Source of the DNA: JAJVIP01 sp964405835
GTDB taxonomy: Bacteria; Elusimicrobiota; Elusimicrobia; F11
Length of the DNA stretch: 33,099 nt
Direction: 5' to 3'
Assembly: GCA_964405835.1 (NCBI GenBank)
Contig: CAYOPN010000028.1
Coordinates: forward strand, 1 to 33,099
Both the position numbers and the translations under genes were made by a program. Positions 7,833 to 16,585 of the stretch are shown in pieces (position 1 is the stretch's first letter; each line of letters opens with the position of its first letter). The notes below the pieces were generated by a model. That model did no database searches. It had not been told where the DNA came from and saw only the letters and a list, made by a program, of their open reading frames with translations.

Positions 7833-9929
7833 TTAGCCCACTCTGGAGAGATTCAATTTTGTTCCAAAACGTTTTTGCAAAATCCGGTTGAGCGACGCGA
7901 ACTCTTTTAAAGTCAAAGACATTTCTCCGGCCACCAACGACCGCGCCGCTTCGCGCGCGCGCGACAGCAAAAGACCGTCTTTAATCAGGTCTCCCACGCG
8001 AAAAAACGGTATGCCGTGCTGCGCCTCACCGATGAATTCGCCGGGGCCGCGCAAACGCAGGTCTTCTTCCGCCAAACGGAAACCGTCTTGAATGGAGCAA
8101 AACACGTTCAAGCGGTCCTCGCTGGTCTCGCCGGTCAAATCGATTTCGTGCACGAGCAAGCATTCGGAAGCATGTTGGCCGCGCCCCACGCGGCCCCGCA
8201 ATTGATGAAGTTGCGACAAACCGAAACGCTCAGGATTAAAAATGACCATCAGCGTGGCGTTCGGAACATCAATACCCACTTCGATGACGGGCGTGGCCAC
8301 GAGCACGGACGCTTGCCCGGAACGGAACTTGTCCATGGCTGCTTTCTTTTCATCGGACGCCATTTGCCCGTGAAGCAGCGCCACGTTGTGCCCTGAAAAG
8401 CGTTTCTGGATGCGTTCGAATTCTTTGGTGGCGGCCTGCACAATCTTTCCGGTCCGCTTGCCCAGCAACTCCGATTCTTCGACCAACGGAAACACCACGT
8501 ACGCCTGCCGGCCTTTGGAAAGCTCCCCTTCGATGCGTTTCATGGCCGAATCTTCTGACGAGAAAGAGGTCTTGATCGGCTCGCGTCCCACCGGAGCGCC
8601 ATCGATGATGGAAATGTCCAGATCACCGTAGATGGTCAGCGCCAATGTCCTCGGAATAGGCGTGGCGGTCATGATGAGCACATCGGGTTGGCCGGTTTTT
8701 GCAAGGAGTTTCGCGCGCTGCCGGACACCAAAACGGTGTTGCTCATCGATGATCACAAGCCCCAATTTTTTAAAGGCCACATCGTCACTGAGAAGCGCGT
8801 GCGTGCCAATAATCAAATTGATTTTTCCCTCTTTGAGTTGGGCCAGGATTTTTTTGCGTTCGGGCTTGGGCGTGGAACCGGTTAGCAGCGTTACTGTCAC
8901 CGGTAAGTTTTTGAAAAAGCGCGCGATGGAAATGGCGTGTTGGCCGGCCAGGATTTCCGTCGGAGCGAGGAACGCCACCTGCAGTCCATTTTCAATCGCC
9001 AACAACGCCGCCGATAACGCCACCACGGTCTTACCGGACCCCACATCGCCCTGCAACAACCGGTTCATTGGCATGGGCCGTTGGAGATCGCGGAAAATTT
9101 CGTTGATAACGCGCGTCTGCGCCGGCGTGAAATCAAAACCCAACTGTTGGCGGAACGGCGTCAGCAGATTTTTATGGATGCCATAGGTGAACCCTTTCGG
9201 CACCTGGTCGCGATCGCTCCGGTTGATCGCCATGGCGAGCTCCAACAGAAAAAATTCATCGAACGCGAGGCGTTCGCGCGAGCTGTCCCGGTCTTTCCAA
9301 GAGGACGGAAAATGGTACGAGCGCAGCGCCTGCGAATATTCGGGAAGTTTCTGGCTTTCGCGGAGCGCCACAGGAAGCGGGTCGGCCATTTGCGCGGCGG
9401 AGTCGGGCACGATCCGCGCCATGAGCGAACGCAACCACAAATCATTAAGACCTGCCGTCAGCGGGTAGACCGGCACAATCCGGTCTTTTTCAATATTCCC
9501 TTCGGAAACTTGATAGTCCTCGACACGGATTTCCGGCCCCAGTTTCCCCATTTCAACCGCGCCATACACCAATACTTCCCGGCCTTCGATGATGTCGCGT
9601 TTTACTCCCGCGAAAACGTCGTACCGGAAAGAAAGCCGTTTAAACCAGATGGCATCGATCGAGGAAGTGGCGTCTTTGATGCGGGCGCGCGCCTGCCCCA
9701 ACATCTTTCCGGAACGGAGGACTTCGCTTGTTTCCACGCGACCCAAAAAAGCGGCCTTTTTCCCGGGGGTGGCGTCACGGATGCAGATGACCCGCCTGTC
9801 CTGATGACCACGCGGGAAATAAAGCAACAAATCTTCGACGGTGCGGACATCGATTTTCTCCATGATTTGCGCCTTGGAGGGGCCGACACCCTTTACGAAT
9901 TGGACCGGGGTGGCGAGGTCGGAAATCAT
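7833..9929 (-). CDS. recG: ATP-dependent DNA helicase RecG
   Basis: A 698-residue branched-DNA helicase that remodels stalled replication forks and Holliday junctions. An N-terminal wedge/OB domain (about 1-150, with the helix-hairpin-like VQFVKGVGPSKAQ) is followed by superfamily 2 helicase motifs: Walker A GDVGSGKT (294-301), DEQH (395-398) and TATPIPRTL (421-429). A C-terminal helicase lobe with QLRGRVGRG comes last. Its ATG overlaps the stop of the upstream outer-membrane protein gene by 4 bp (ATGA). Length and motifs are complete, with no sign of decay. Confidence 0.97.
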   Translation of the reverse strand: MISDLATPVQFVKGVGPSKAQIMEKIDVRTVEDLLLYFPRGHQDRRVICIRDATPGKKAAFLGRVETSEVLRSGKMLGQARARIKDATSSIDAIWFKRLSFRYDVFAGVKRDIIEGREVLVYGAVEMGKLGPEIRVEDYQVSEGNIEKDRIVPVYPLTAGLNDLWLRSLMARIVPDSAAQMADPLPVALRESQKLPEYSQALRSYHFPSSWKDRDSSRERLAFDEFFLLELAMAINRSDRDQVPKGFTYGIHKNLLTPFRQQLGFDFTPAQTRVINEIFRDLQRPMPMNRLLQGDVGSGKTVVALSAALLAIENGLQVAFLAPTEILAGQHAISIARFFKNLPVTVTLLTGSTPKPERKKILAQLKEGKINLIIGTHALLSDDVAFKKLGLVIIDEQHRFGVRQRAKLLAKTGQPDVLIMTATPIPRTLALTIYGDLDISIIDGAPVGREPIKTSFSSEDSAMKRIEGELSKGRQAYVVFPLVEESELLGKRTGKIVQAATKEFERIQKRFSGHNVALLHGQMASDEKKAAMDKFRSGQASVLVATPVIEVGIDVPNATLMVIFNPERFGLSQLHQLRGRVGRGQHASECLLVHEIDLTGETSEDRLNVFCSIQDGFRLAEEDLRLRGPGEFIGEAQHGIPFFRVGDLIKDGLLLSRAREAARSLVAGEMSLTLKEFASLNRILQKRFGTKLNLSRVG

Positions 9930-10951
9930 TTTCTGGTGCTCGTTTCCTCTTCGGATTGGAAGGGCAGTTGAAGAGAAACCAGTGAGCTACGGACATGTTC
10001 GTTGTTGACTTCAAACATCTCCATCGTGTAACTGATGCGCGCGCCGCTTCTCGCGATGAAAGTAATGCCGGCAGTGGCGGTGCGGCGATCGGACTTGTTG
10101 AGGTCCCGGCCAAAGTAACCGCCGCGCAACACCGCGTAAGTAGAAGTAAAGGCCTCGGCGCCAAGGTAGTAATAACTTTCATCATTGGAGCCTTCGTGAT
10201 AGTAGCGCCGCTCCCAATCGCCCGACAGATAAAGGTCTTTGGCCACGCGCACACGGTTTCCGATCCGGGCTTTAAACGGAAGAATGTTCTTTTTGTAATC
10301 CTTCCCCCACATCATGCCCGGCGCATTTTGAACGACCAGCCCCCACATCGCCGGCCCCGTCGGATAACGGACGCCCACGTTCATGCGCACGCCGTCGGCC
10401 GTATCGTAATTGTTTTTGTCCGGGACACCGGTTTGCTTTTCAATGACATTGATGGAGGAATGCAGGTAAGCAATCGACAACCCGATGCTGCCTTGGCCGA
10501 ATTGCTCGGCGCCGGCAATTCCGAACGCGTTGGCGTCGTATTCCACCTGACGGTAATCCGTCGACGGCGACGCCGGATTCAGGATTTCGGTGTCGTTGAT
10601 TCGCGAAATTGGCTCGTAAAAAATGACCCCCTTTTCACCGGCGAGTGAAAAATACTGCATGACTTTCCCTTCAAGCGGATCGTTGCCGAGCGCCACGTCG
10701 TCGTCCAGATTGCTGTCGGTGGCAACGCGCGCGGTACCGAACATCGCGTTCTGGCTGGAATCGATCAGGTTGGCCGGATTTTCTGAACCCGACGCCGGCC
10801 CTCCCATATCGGCCGCGAAAGTATTGCCACGTCCCAATGTCTCGGCACTAGGAACACCACCGTCCGTGGCGTTATCGCGAATCGGGGTCCGATCTTTGGC
10901 CGCGGCCGGAGTGGCCGCCAGCAGGACCAAGAAAAGAGATTTACGAAGCAA
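9926..10951 (-). CDS. Uncharacterised outer-membrane beta-barrel protein (PorV/FadL-like)
   Basis: I do not recognise the specific family. With the TTG start at 10951 the product is 341 residues and begins with a clean signal peptide (MLRKSLFLVLLAATPAAA, cleavage about residue 18-20). Then comes ETLGRGNTFAADMGGPASGS-ENPANLI, which resembles the Gly-rich, NPA-containing N-terminal plug of PorV/FadL-type barrels. The rest alternates hydrophobic and polar residues like amphipathic strands (for example SIGLSIAYLHSS, DLYLSGDWERRYYH, YYYLGAEAF). The last strand LVSLQLPF is followed by a 10-residue charged tail. A longer frame begins at 11041 but would overlap thiG by about 100 bp and bury the signal peptide. 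The TTG has AAAGG 5 nt upstream and overlaps the thiG stop by 11 bp. The product is probably an outer-membrane channel or assembly factor; function unknown. Confidence 0.7.
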   Translation of the reverse strand: MLRKSLFLVLLAATPAAAKDRTPIRDNATDGGVPSAETLGRGNTFAADMGGPASGSENPANLIDSSQNAMFGTARVATDSNLDDDVALGNDPLEGKVMQYFSLAGEKGVIFYEPISRINDTEILNPASPSTDYRQVEYDANAFGIAGAEQFGQGSIGLSIAYLHSSINVIEKQTGVPDKNNYDTADGVRMNVGVRYPTGPAMWGLVVQNAPGMMWGKDYKKNILPFKARIGNRVRVAKDLYLSGDWERRYYHEGSNDESYYYLGAEAFTSTYAVLRGGYFGRDLNKSDRRTATAGITFIARSGARISYTMEMFEVNNEHVRSSLVSLQLPFQSEEETSTRK

Positions 10952-11738
10952 TGGTGCCTTTGACCGGACTCGAAGGCGACGCGTGACCGCGCTTTTGCAT
11001 GCGCCCTGCCTGAAACGCCAAACGGCCGGCTTCGGTCGCAAGCTTCATGGCTTCGGCCATTTTCTCCGGGTCTTGGGCTTCCGCGATGGCGGTGTTCATA
11101 AGGATCCCGTCGATTCCCATTTCCATCGCCAACGCCGCATCGGAAGCGGTGCCGACCCCGGCGTCCACAATCACAGGAACCGACGTAACTATCTCTCGAA
11201 TAAACCTGATGTTGAGTGGATTTAAGATTCCTTGTCCAGACCCTATCGGTGCGCCCAATGGCATGACCGCAGCAGCGCCGGCTTCGACCAACTTGCGCGC
11301 CATGATGGGGTCGTCGTTGGTATAGGGCAACACCGTGAACCCTTCCTGTACCAAGGTCTTGGTGGCCTGCAGCAGGACTTCGGTATCGGGCAAAAGGGTT
11401 TGAGGATCGCCCAACACCTCGAGCTTGATCAAATCGGTTTCAAGCAATTCCCGCGCCAGACGGGCCGTGCGCAACGTGTCTTGAAGGTTGTAGCAACCGG
11501 CCGTATTCGGCAGGATGGTCATGTTTTTGGGGATATAGGTCCAAAAAGAGGTCTCGGACCGGTCTTGCAGGTTCACCCGGCGGACCGCCACCGTGACCAT
11601 GCTGGCACCGGACCCTTCCATGCACGACTTCATCAGGTCAAGTGTTTTGTATTTTCCGGTCCCCACAATCAACCGGGAAGACAAATGGTACCGCCCAAAT
11701 TTTAAAACGTCATTTTCGTTTATTGTTTGCACCGACAT
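10941..11738 (-). CDS. thiG: Thiazole synthase ThiG
   Basis: A 265-residue TIM-barrel enzyme that builds the thiazole phosphate of thiamine from deoxyxylulose 5-phosphate, dehydroglycine and ThiS-thiocarboxylate. Conserved features are FGRYHLSSRLIVGTGKY, the Schiff-base lysine Lys105 in LIKLEVLGD, VLPYTNDDP, VMPLGAPIGSGQG and VPVIVDAGVGTASDAALAMEMG. The start is 1 nt after the thiS stop. The partners ThiF, ThiH/ThiO and ThiE are not in the window. The gene overlaps the start of the following outer-membrane protein gene. Confidence 0.97.
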   Translation of the reverse strand: MSVQTINENDVLKFGRYHLSSRLIVGTGKYKTLDLMKSCMEGSGASMVTVAVRRVNLQDRSETSFWTYIPKNMTILPNTAGCYNLQDTLRTARLARELLETDLIKLEVLGDPQTLLPDTEVLLQATKTLVQEGFTVLPYTNDDPIMARKLVEAGAAAVMPLGAPIGSGQGILNPLNIRFIREIVTSVPVIVDAGVGTASDAALAMEMGIDGILMNTAIAEAQDPEKMAEAMKLATEAGRLAFQAGRMQKRGHASPSSPVKGTIAS

Positions 11739-11739
11739 A

Positions 11740-11952
11740 CTAACCGCCTCCGATCATCTGAATGATTTCGAGCGTGTCTCCTTCGTTCAATACGGACTTC
11801 TCCAGAGTAGCCCTCTTCAAAATTTTCATATTCAATTCGCACGCGACCACGTTTGGATTAAGACCTTTCGCTTCGAGTAGTTTCTTCACCGTTGTTCCCG
11901 GCGCCAACGACTCAATTTTTCCATTCACGTTCACGTAAATTTGATCTTCCAT
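11740..11952 (-). CDS. thiS: Sulfur carrier protein ThiS
   Basis: A 70-residue ubiquitin-fold sulfur carrier. It starts MEDQIYVNVNGK and ends IIQMIGGG; the terminal Gly-Gly is adenylated and thiocarboxylated before sulfur transfer to the ThiG-bound intermediate. Features such as ACELNMKILKR, LNEGDTLEII and the C-terminal GGG match ThiS rather than MoaD, and thiG follows directly. The frame is open to 12027, but the true start is ATG 11952: the longer form would run into msbA and adds non-homologous residues. It is separated from the msbA stop by one base. Confidence 0.93.
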   Translation of the reverse strand: MEDQIYVNVNGKIESLAPGTTVKKLLEAKGLNPNVVACELNMKILKRATLEKSVLNEGDTLEIIQMIGGG

Positions 11953-11953
11953 T

Positions 11954-13669
11954 TTACACCGATGCCTGCAGCGAATAGAGCTGATGATATGTTCCCTTCC
12001 GGCCCAAAAGTTCTTCGTGGCTGCCAATTTCTTTTATCTTCCCTTTTTCCATGACAATGATCCTATCGGCTTTACGCACGGTGGAAAGCCTGTGCGCGAT
12101 CATAAACACCGTTCGTCCTTCGAGCAAACTGTCCAGCGCGCCTTGAACGGCTTGTTCGGACGCGCTGTCCAACGCGCTGGTTGCTTCGTCCAATATCAAA
12201 ATGGCCGGGTCCTTTAAGATCGAACGAGCAATCGATATGCGTTGCTTTTCCCCGCCGGAAATCCGCGCACCCCGTTCGCCGATCAACGTCTGATACCCCT
12301 GGGGCAACGCGCTCACAAAGTCATGCGCGTGTGCGGCCTTGGCGGCGGCCTCCACTTCTTCCATGGTCGCGTCGGGACGGCCATAGGCGATGTTGGCCCG
12401 GACCGTATCGTTAAACAGATGCGTGTCCTGCGTCACCACGGCCATCTGGCTGCGCAAGCTCGCCACGGTGAGATCGCGCAAGTCCACACCATCCAACGAT
12501 ATCGCGCCGCCCGTCGGGTCATAAAAACGGAGCAGCAACTGGGCGATCGTGGTTTTTCCGGAACCCGAAGGCCCCACCAACGCGACAACTTCCCCCTTTT
12601 TTACCGTGAGATTGATGTTATCGAGCACCAGGTTCGATGACGGATAAGAGAAGGTGACGTTTTTGAATTCGATTTTATTGGAGATGACAGGGACCGACTT
12701 CGCGTTTGGCGCGTCCTGCACGGTGCCCTTCTGGTCGAGAAGTTCAAACACGCGCTCCGCCGCGGCCAATCCTTGCTGCAGGTGCACGTTCACGCTCGCA
12801 AATTTCTTGATCGGGGCGTACAACGACATCGCGGCCCCCACAAACGCCACAAAAGACCCGATGGACCACACGCCGCGGATCACGTCCCGTCCTCCGATCC
12901 ACAACATGAGCGCGAGAATAATGGCCCCCAAAAACTCCATGATGGGACTCGAACGGGCGTCAACGCGCACGAGTTTCATCATGGCGTCGAAGTAATGACG
13001 GTTCTCCCTTGAGAAATCCTGGACTTCCCGTTTTTCGCTCTGAAAAACCTTTACAATCGGCATCGCCGCCAGCGCTTCGTGGATAGACGTATACATGTCC
13101 GCCATTTTGGCCTGGCCTTCACGTCCAGCACGGCGGCTTTTTTTTCCGAGGTTTGTCAGCAACCAGCCGGCAACAGGAAGGATGGAAAAACACATGAGCG
13201 CGAATTTCGCGTTTGTGTAAAGAAGAAACCCGATCAATCCCAGCACCGTGAGGCCATCACGCAGGATCACGGTGGGAGCGGACGCCAGCGCAATTTGCAT
13301 GGTCGTGATGTCGCTCGTCAGCCGCGCGAGAATGCCACCGGATGCTTTTTCATTGAAGAAACCCATTGAGAGCGAATAGAGGTGTTTGTAGACATCGTCC
13401 CGGATCTGGCGGGACGCGGTCTGACTGACGTAGGACGTGAGATAGGTGTGCGTGTACCAGAAAATGGATTTAAGTCCGATGCCCACCAACACCAAAATGA
13501 CACCGGTGCGCAGCGCCTCGATGTCGCGCTCCACCAACGCATGGTCGTTCAAATATTTAATGAGCCACATGAACATCGTCTGCAAACCCGCCACGCCCGA
13601 CATACAAACCAGCGCCACCGAGTAGCGGAACCAAACGGGTTTTATATAGGGAAGAATCCGTTTAAACAT
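11954..13669 (-). CDS. msbA: Lipid A export ABC transporter MsbA
   Basis: A 571-residue half-transporter: six-helix membrane domain (about 1-310) fused to an ATPase domain. Motifs are Walker A GPSGSGKT (366-373), Q-loop VVTQD, signature ISGGE (470-474), Walker B ILILDE (490-495) and the H-loop IAHRLST. As a homodimer it flips lipid A or core-lipid A to the outer leaflet of the inner membrane. Assignment to MsbA rather than a generic exporter rests on position directly after lpxB, with its ATG overlapping the lpxB stop by one base (TGATG). Confidence 0.92.
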   Translation of the reverse strand: MFKRILPYIKPVWFRYSVALVCMSGVAGLQTMFMWLIKYLNDHALVERDIEALRTGVILVLVGIGLKSIFWYTHTYLTSYVSQTASRQIRDDVYKHLYSLSMGFFNEKASGGILARLTSDITTMQIALASAPTVILRDGLTVLGLIGFLLYTNAKFALMCFSILPVAGWLLTNLGKKSRRAGREGQAKMADMYTSIHEALAAMPIVKVFQSEKREVQDFSRENRHYFDAMMKLVRVDARSSPIMEFLGAIILALMLWIGGRDVIRGVWSIGSFVAFVGAAMSLYAPIKKFASVNVHLQQGLAAAERVFELLDQKGTVQDAPNAKSVPVISNKIEFKNVTFSYPSSNLVLDNINLTVKKGEVVALVGPSGSGKTTIAQLLLRFYDPTGGAISLDGVDLRDLTVASLRSQMAVVTQDTHLFNDTVRANIAYGRPDATMEEVEAAAKAAHAHDFVSALPQGYQTLIGERGARISGGEKQRISIARSILKDPAILILDEATSALDSASEQAVQGALDSLLEGRTVFMIAHRLSTVRKADRIIVMEKGKIKEIGSHEELLGRKGTYHQLYSLQASV

Positions 13670-14790
13670 CAGGCCACTTTCTCCAATATGGCGCGCGCAG
13701 CGCGGTCACTGGCCCCGCCTCCGCCAAATTTCTCGCGCAATGCCAACAACTCGCGGCGCAACGCTTTCCGCGCGGGCGGGTCTTTCATCCATTGCAGGAT
13801 CGGAAGCGCGATATTGTCGGCGGTGGCGTCCCACTGAATAAATTCCGGAACAATTTTCCGGCCGGCCAAGAGGTTCGGCATACCGAGATAAGGGATCTTA
13901 ATGATAGCGCGGGCCACAAAATAGGTGACCCAATTGGTTTTGTACATGATGACCATCGGGATCCCAAGCAGCGCGTTCTCGAGCGTTTCCATTCCCGACG
14001 CCGTGATGGCCAAATCCAGTTGGGAGCGCCACGCGTAATTTTCGTCTTGAATGAGTTCGATCAAGCACTTGCTTGGTTTGTCGGTGCCGAGGATATCGTG
14101 ATACAGCTGGCGCGGAACATTCGGCACCGTGAAAACCAAGAAGCGCGCGCCAGGGCAAACGCTCGCGATTTTGTCGCACGCTTCCACCATAACCGGCAAA
14201 TGCCTCATGATTTCCCCCGGGCGGCTGCCCGGCAGAAGACCGATATTGGGTTCGATGCGGAGCGGTTGATCAGCGTCCATGAGCGGCAGAAAATCCAGAA
14301 TGGGATGACCGACAAACTGGGCCGGAATGTTTTTCTTGCGATAGAAATCGAGCTCAAATGGAAACAAACACAGGAAAAGATCCACGAAGGGGCGCATTTT
14401 GTCGGCGCGGTACGAACGGCTGGCCCAGAATTGCGGACTGGCGTAATAGAACACGCGCCGCCCCAATTTCTTGGCGGCCTCCGCCACGCGCGAATTAAAT
14501 CCATAAAAGTCCACCGGGATCACAGCATCCGGCGGGTTCTCTTTGATCTCAGGAATGATGACGTTATTGAGGATGTCCCGGAAATACATGATGGTCTTCG
14601 GCGAGATAGCGAAACCAAGCGCGTGGCGCCGGACGATGTTGGTCAGAAATTTGTCGCTCACCTTTTCCAGCAACGAACCGCCGATGCCGACCACATACAG
14701 CGCCGGGTCCATTTTTTTCAGGGAAGCCACCAGCTGCGAGGCCACCAGGTCCCCCGAAGGATCACCCGCGACAATGAGAACGCGCTTCAA
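13669..14790 (-). CDS. lpxB: Lipid-A-disaccharide synthase LpxB
   Basis: A 373-residue GT19 peripheral membrane glycosyltransferase that joins UDP-diacylglucosamine and lipid X into lipid A disaccharide-1-phosphate. Conserved blocks are AGDPSGDLVAS (a variant of the usual GExSGD motif), PVDFYGFN with Asp94 at the expected catalytic position, YASPQFWASR, LLPGSRPGEIMRHLP and ASGMETLENALLGIPMVIMYK. The start is TTG 14790, overlapping the TGA of the upstream oxidoreductase (TTGA) with GAGGCGAAG just before it. The substitution in the first motif is conservative; the rest is canonical. Confidence 0.95.
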   Translation of the reverse strand: MKRVLIVAGDPSGDLVASQLVASLKKMDPALYVVGIGGSLLEKVSDKFLTNIVRRHALGFAISPKTIMYFRDILNNVIIPEIKENPPDAVIPVDFYGFNSRVAEAAKKLGRRVFYYASPQFWASRSYRADKMRPFVDLFLCLFPFELDFYRKKNIPAQFVGHPILDFLPLMDADQPLRIEPNIGLLPGSRPGEIMRHLPVMVEACDKIASVCPGARFLVFTVPNVPRQLYHDILGTDKPSKCLIELIQDENYAWRSQLDLAITASGMETLENALLGIPMVIMYKTNWVTYFVARAIIKIPYLGMPNLLAGRKIVPEFIQWDATADNIALPILQWMKDPPARKALRRELLALREKFGGGGASDRAARAILEKVA

Positions 14791-15773
14791 CGCTTCGCCT
14801 CTTCTTGGTCTTTGTTCATGTGCACGGCCGCCATGACAGGCGCGTCGTGAAGCGACATCTTCGCCAGGATTTCAAACGCCAACTCCAGCGCGTCACGGCC
14901 ATGTTCGCCGCTCACCAGAGGGGCGCGACCGGTCTTCACACATTGAAGGAAATGGATCAATTCCTGCTCGAGCGGATCTTCTTTTTTTAGCCGCGGCCGG
15001 ATGACATCGATGTCCATCAGCGATTTCAACACCGGCCCTCTTTTGCGGAAAATTTTCAGCGAGCGGTCGGAATAATCCAATGAGATATACGAGTCCGGCT
15101 GAAACACGCGGATCTTCCGGTATTGTTTAAGCGTGACGCGGCTGGCCGAAAGATCGGCGCGGCATCCGCCTTTGAAATAAAGCGTGGCCTTAACGATGTC
15201 TTCGTGGTTGCTGATGACTTTGCCGCCGACCGCGTCCAAACGGACAATGGGTTCGTTGACCATTGAGAGAATGATGTCGAGATCGTGGATCATCAAATCG
15301 AGCACCACGCCCACGTGCGAAACCCGCGGATCGTACGGACCAAGGCGGCTCACTTCGATAAAGGCCGGCTTGTTCACGTATTTGGCCATTTCACGAACGG
15401 CCGGATTAAAACGTTCGATGTGGCCGACCTGCAGGACCAACCGCCTTTCCCGTGCGAGATCAATCAATTGTTCCGCTTCTTCCAGTGAGGACGTGAGCGG
15501 TTTTTCAACCAGGCAATGGATGCCTTTGCCGAGGAAAAACTTGGCCACGTCCGCGTGCGCGGGCGTCGGCACGGCAATGGTGACGGCCTGACAATCATCG
15601 GCCATTTCATTGATCGAATGGTAAACGCGCGTTTTGTGGCGCTCCGCGATTTTCCCGGCCTGGTCCGCGTTCATATCGAACACACCCATGAGCTGCGCTT
15701 CCGGAATATTCGCGAGATGCTTCACGTGATGTTGTCCCAAGTGTCCAACGCCAACGACGCCGATGCGTGTCAT
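14787..15773 (-). CDS. Gfo/Idh/MocA-family dehydrogenase, candidate UDP-GlcNAc 3-dehydrogenase
   Basis: A 328-residue NAD(P)-dependent sugar dehydrogenase. It has an N-terminal Rossmann fold with GVVGVGHLGQHH (5-16), the EKP motif (90-92, Lys91) and GHIERFNPAV (117-126). A C-terminal domain contains a DLMIHDLD segment carrying the family's active-site histidine. The start ATG 15773 overlaps the lpxI stop (ATGA); a frame open seven codons further up is less likely. Location inside lpxA-lpxI-X-lpxB matches GnnA, the UDP-GlcNAc 3-dehydrogenase encoded near lpxA/lpxB in Acidithiobacillus, which with the aminotransferase GnnB makes UDP-GlcNAc3N for amide-linked lipid A. No GnnB is present here, so the specific reaction is inference; family membership is firm. 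Confidence 0.8.
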   Translation of the reverse strand: MTRIGVVGVGHLGQHHVKHLANIPEAQLMGVFDMNADQAGKIAERHKTRVYHSINEMADDCQAVTIAVPTPAHADVAKFFLGKGIHCLVEKPLTSSLEEAEQLIDLARERRLVLQVGHIERFNPAVREMAKYVNKPAFIEVSRLGPYDPRVSHVGVVLDLMIHDLDIILSMVNEPIVRLDAVGGKVISNHEDIVKATLYFKGGCRADLSASRVTLKQYRKIRVFQPDSYISLDYSDRSLKIFRKRGPVLKSLMDIDVIRPRLKKEDPLEQELIHFLQCVKTGRAPLVSGEHGRDALELAFEILAKMSLHDAPVMAAVHMNKDQEEAKR

Positions 15774-16585
15774 TCCCCCACTCCCATAAGGCAAATTTTT
15801 TCACTGTTGGCCCACTCGACCAACTTCTCTTTGTCGAGCACCAACGTTTTCCCCGCCTCAACGGCGAGAATGCCACCGCCTGCTTCTTGAAAATTTTCAA
15901 CCGTGTTTGTTCCGATCACGGGGACATCGAACCGCAGGTCTTGTTTGGGTTTGGAAACTTTCACGACCACAAAATTCCCCTGCGCAATTTCTCCGGCGCG
16001 CCGGATGCAGCGGTCCGTTCCTTCCATTGCTTCAACGGCGATCACCGCTTTGTTCTTTACGCACACCGTCTGACCGACATCCATGCCTGCCATGTACTTG
16101 GCCAGTTGAAAACCGAACTTAACGTCGGCTTGCTCCGCCGCGGTGGGCTTCCTCTTGGTCATGACGCCATTGATGGCGAGATGACTCGAAAGATGCGCGA
16201 TTGACGGCATGAGCGTGATGCCCGACTTGGCCAACTCTTCGGCGACGCCGCCCAAAATCGTGTCGGCCTTGCGGTCGCGCAAACGCCAGAAGAGTTTCAA
16301 CGCCCGCATGTCCGGATGAAATTTTTTGAGGTCCGCGTACATATTGCTGTGGCGCACGAGGCCGGCCATGACCACTTCTTCGACACCCTCTTTCTTAAAA
16401 AGCTCGACCCACTTGTTCAACTGTCCGACAAACACCCAATGAAATTTGTCGACGGCCTGTTCCAGCGCCGGATCGGCTTCGCCATTGAAAGCGACCGCCA
16501 CGACTTTCCGGCCGTTTTTACGGGCCTCCTGCGCGACCAAAAATGGAAACCGGCCATTGCCGGCCAACAAACCCAACGGCTTCAT
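15770..16585 (-). CDS. lpxI: UDP-2,3-diacylglucosamine pyrophosphatase LpxI
   Basis: A 271-residue member of the LpxI (DUF1009) family, which hydrolyses UDP-2,3-diacylglucosamine to lipid X in bacteria lacking LpxH. The N-terminal GLLAGNGRFPFLVAQEA and the C-terminal block QDLRFDVPVIGTNTVENF (Asp220, at the position of the catalytic Asp of Caulobacter LpxI) are characteristic, followed by EAGGGILAVEAGKTLVLD. It overlaps lpxA upstream and the dehydrogenase gene downstream by 4 bp each, and precedes lpxB, the next enzyme in the path. Confidence 0.95.
   Translation of the reverse strand: MKPLGLLAGNGRFPFLVAQEARKNGRKVVAVAFNGEADPALEQAVDKFHWVFVGQLNKWVELFKKEGVEEVVMAGLVRHSNMYADLKKFHPDMRALKLFWRLRDRKADTILGGVAEELAKSGITLMPSIAHLSSHLAINGVMTKRKPTAAEQADVKFGFQLAKYMAGMDVGQTVCVKNKAVIAVEAMEGTDRCIRRAGEIAQGNFVVVKVSKPKQDLRFDVPVIGTNTVENFQEAGGGILAVEAGKTLVLDKEKLVEWANSEKICLMGVGE

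Noticed and set aside
10952..11041. N-terminal extension of the barrel protein to 371 residues
   Set aside because: It would overlap thiG by about 100 bp, is Arg/Lys-rich and would place the signal peptide inside the protein; the TTG at 10951 has a suitable RBS.
11953..12027. Longer ThiS start inside msbA
   Set aside because: ThiS proteins are about 65-70 residues; the extra sequence is a shadow of the msbA 3' end.
13792..14850. Plus-strand open frame (352 codons) opposite lpxB
   Set aside because: Antisense of a conserved gene, rich in His/Arg/Gln as expected for a shadow frame; no start signals.
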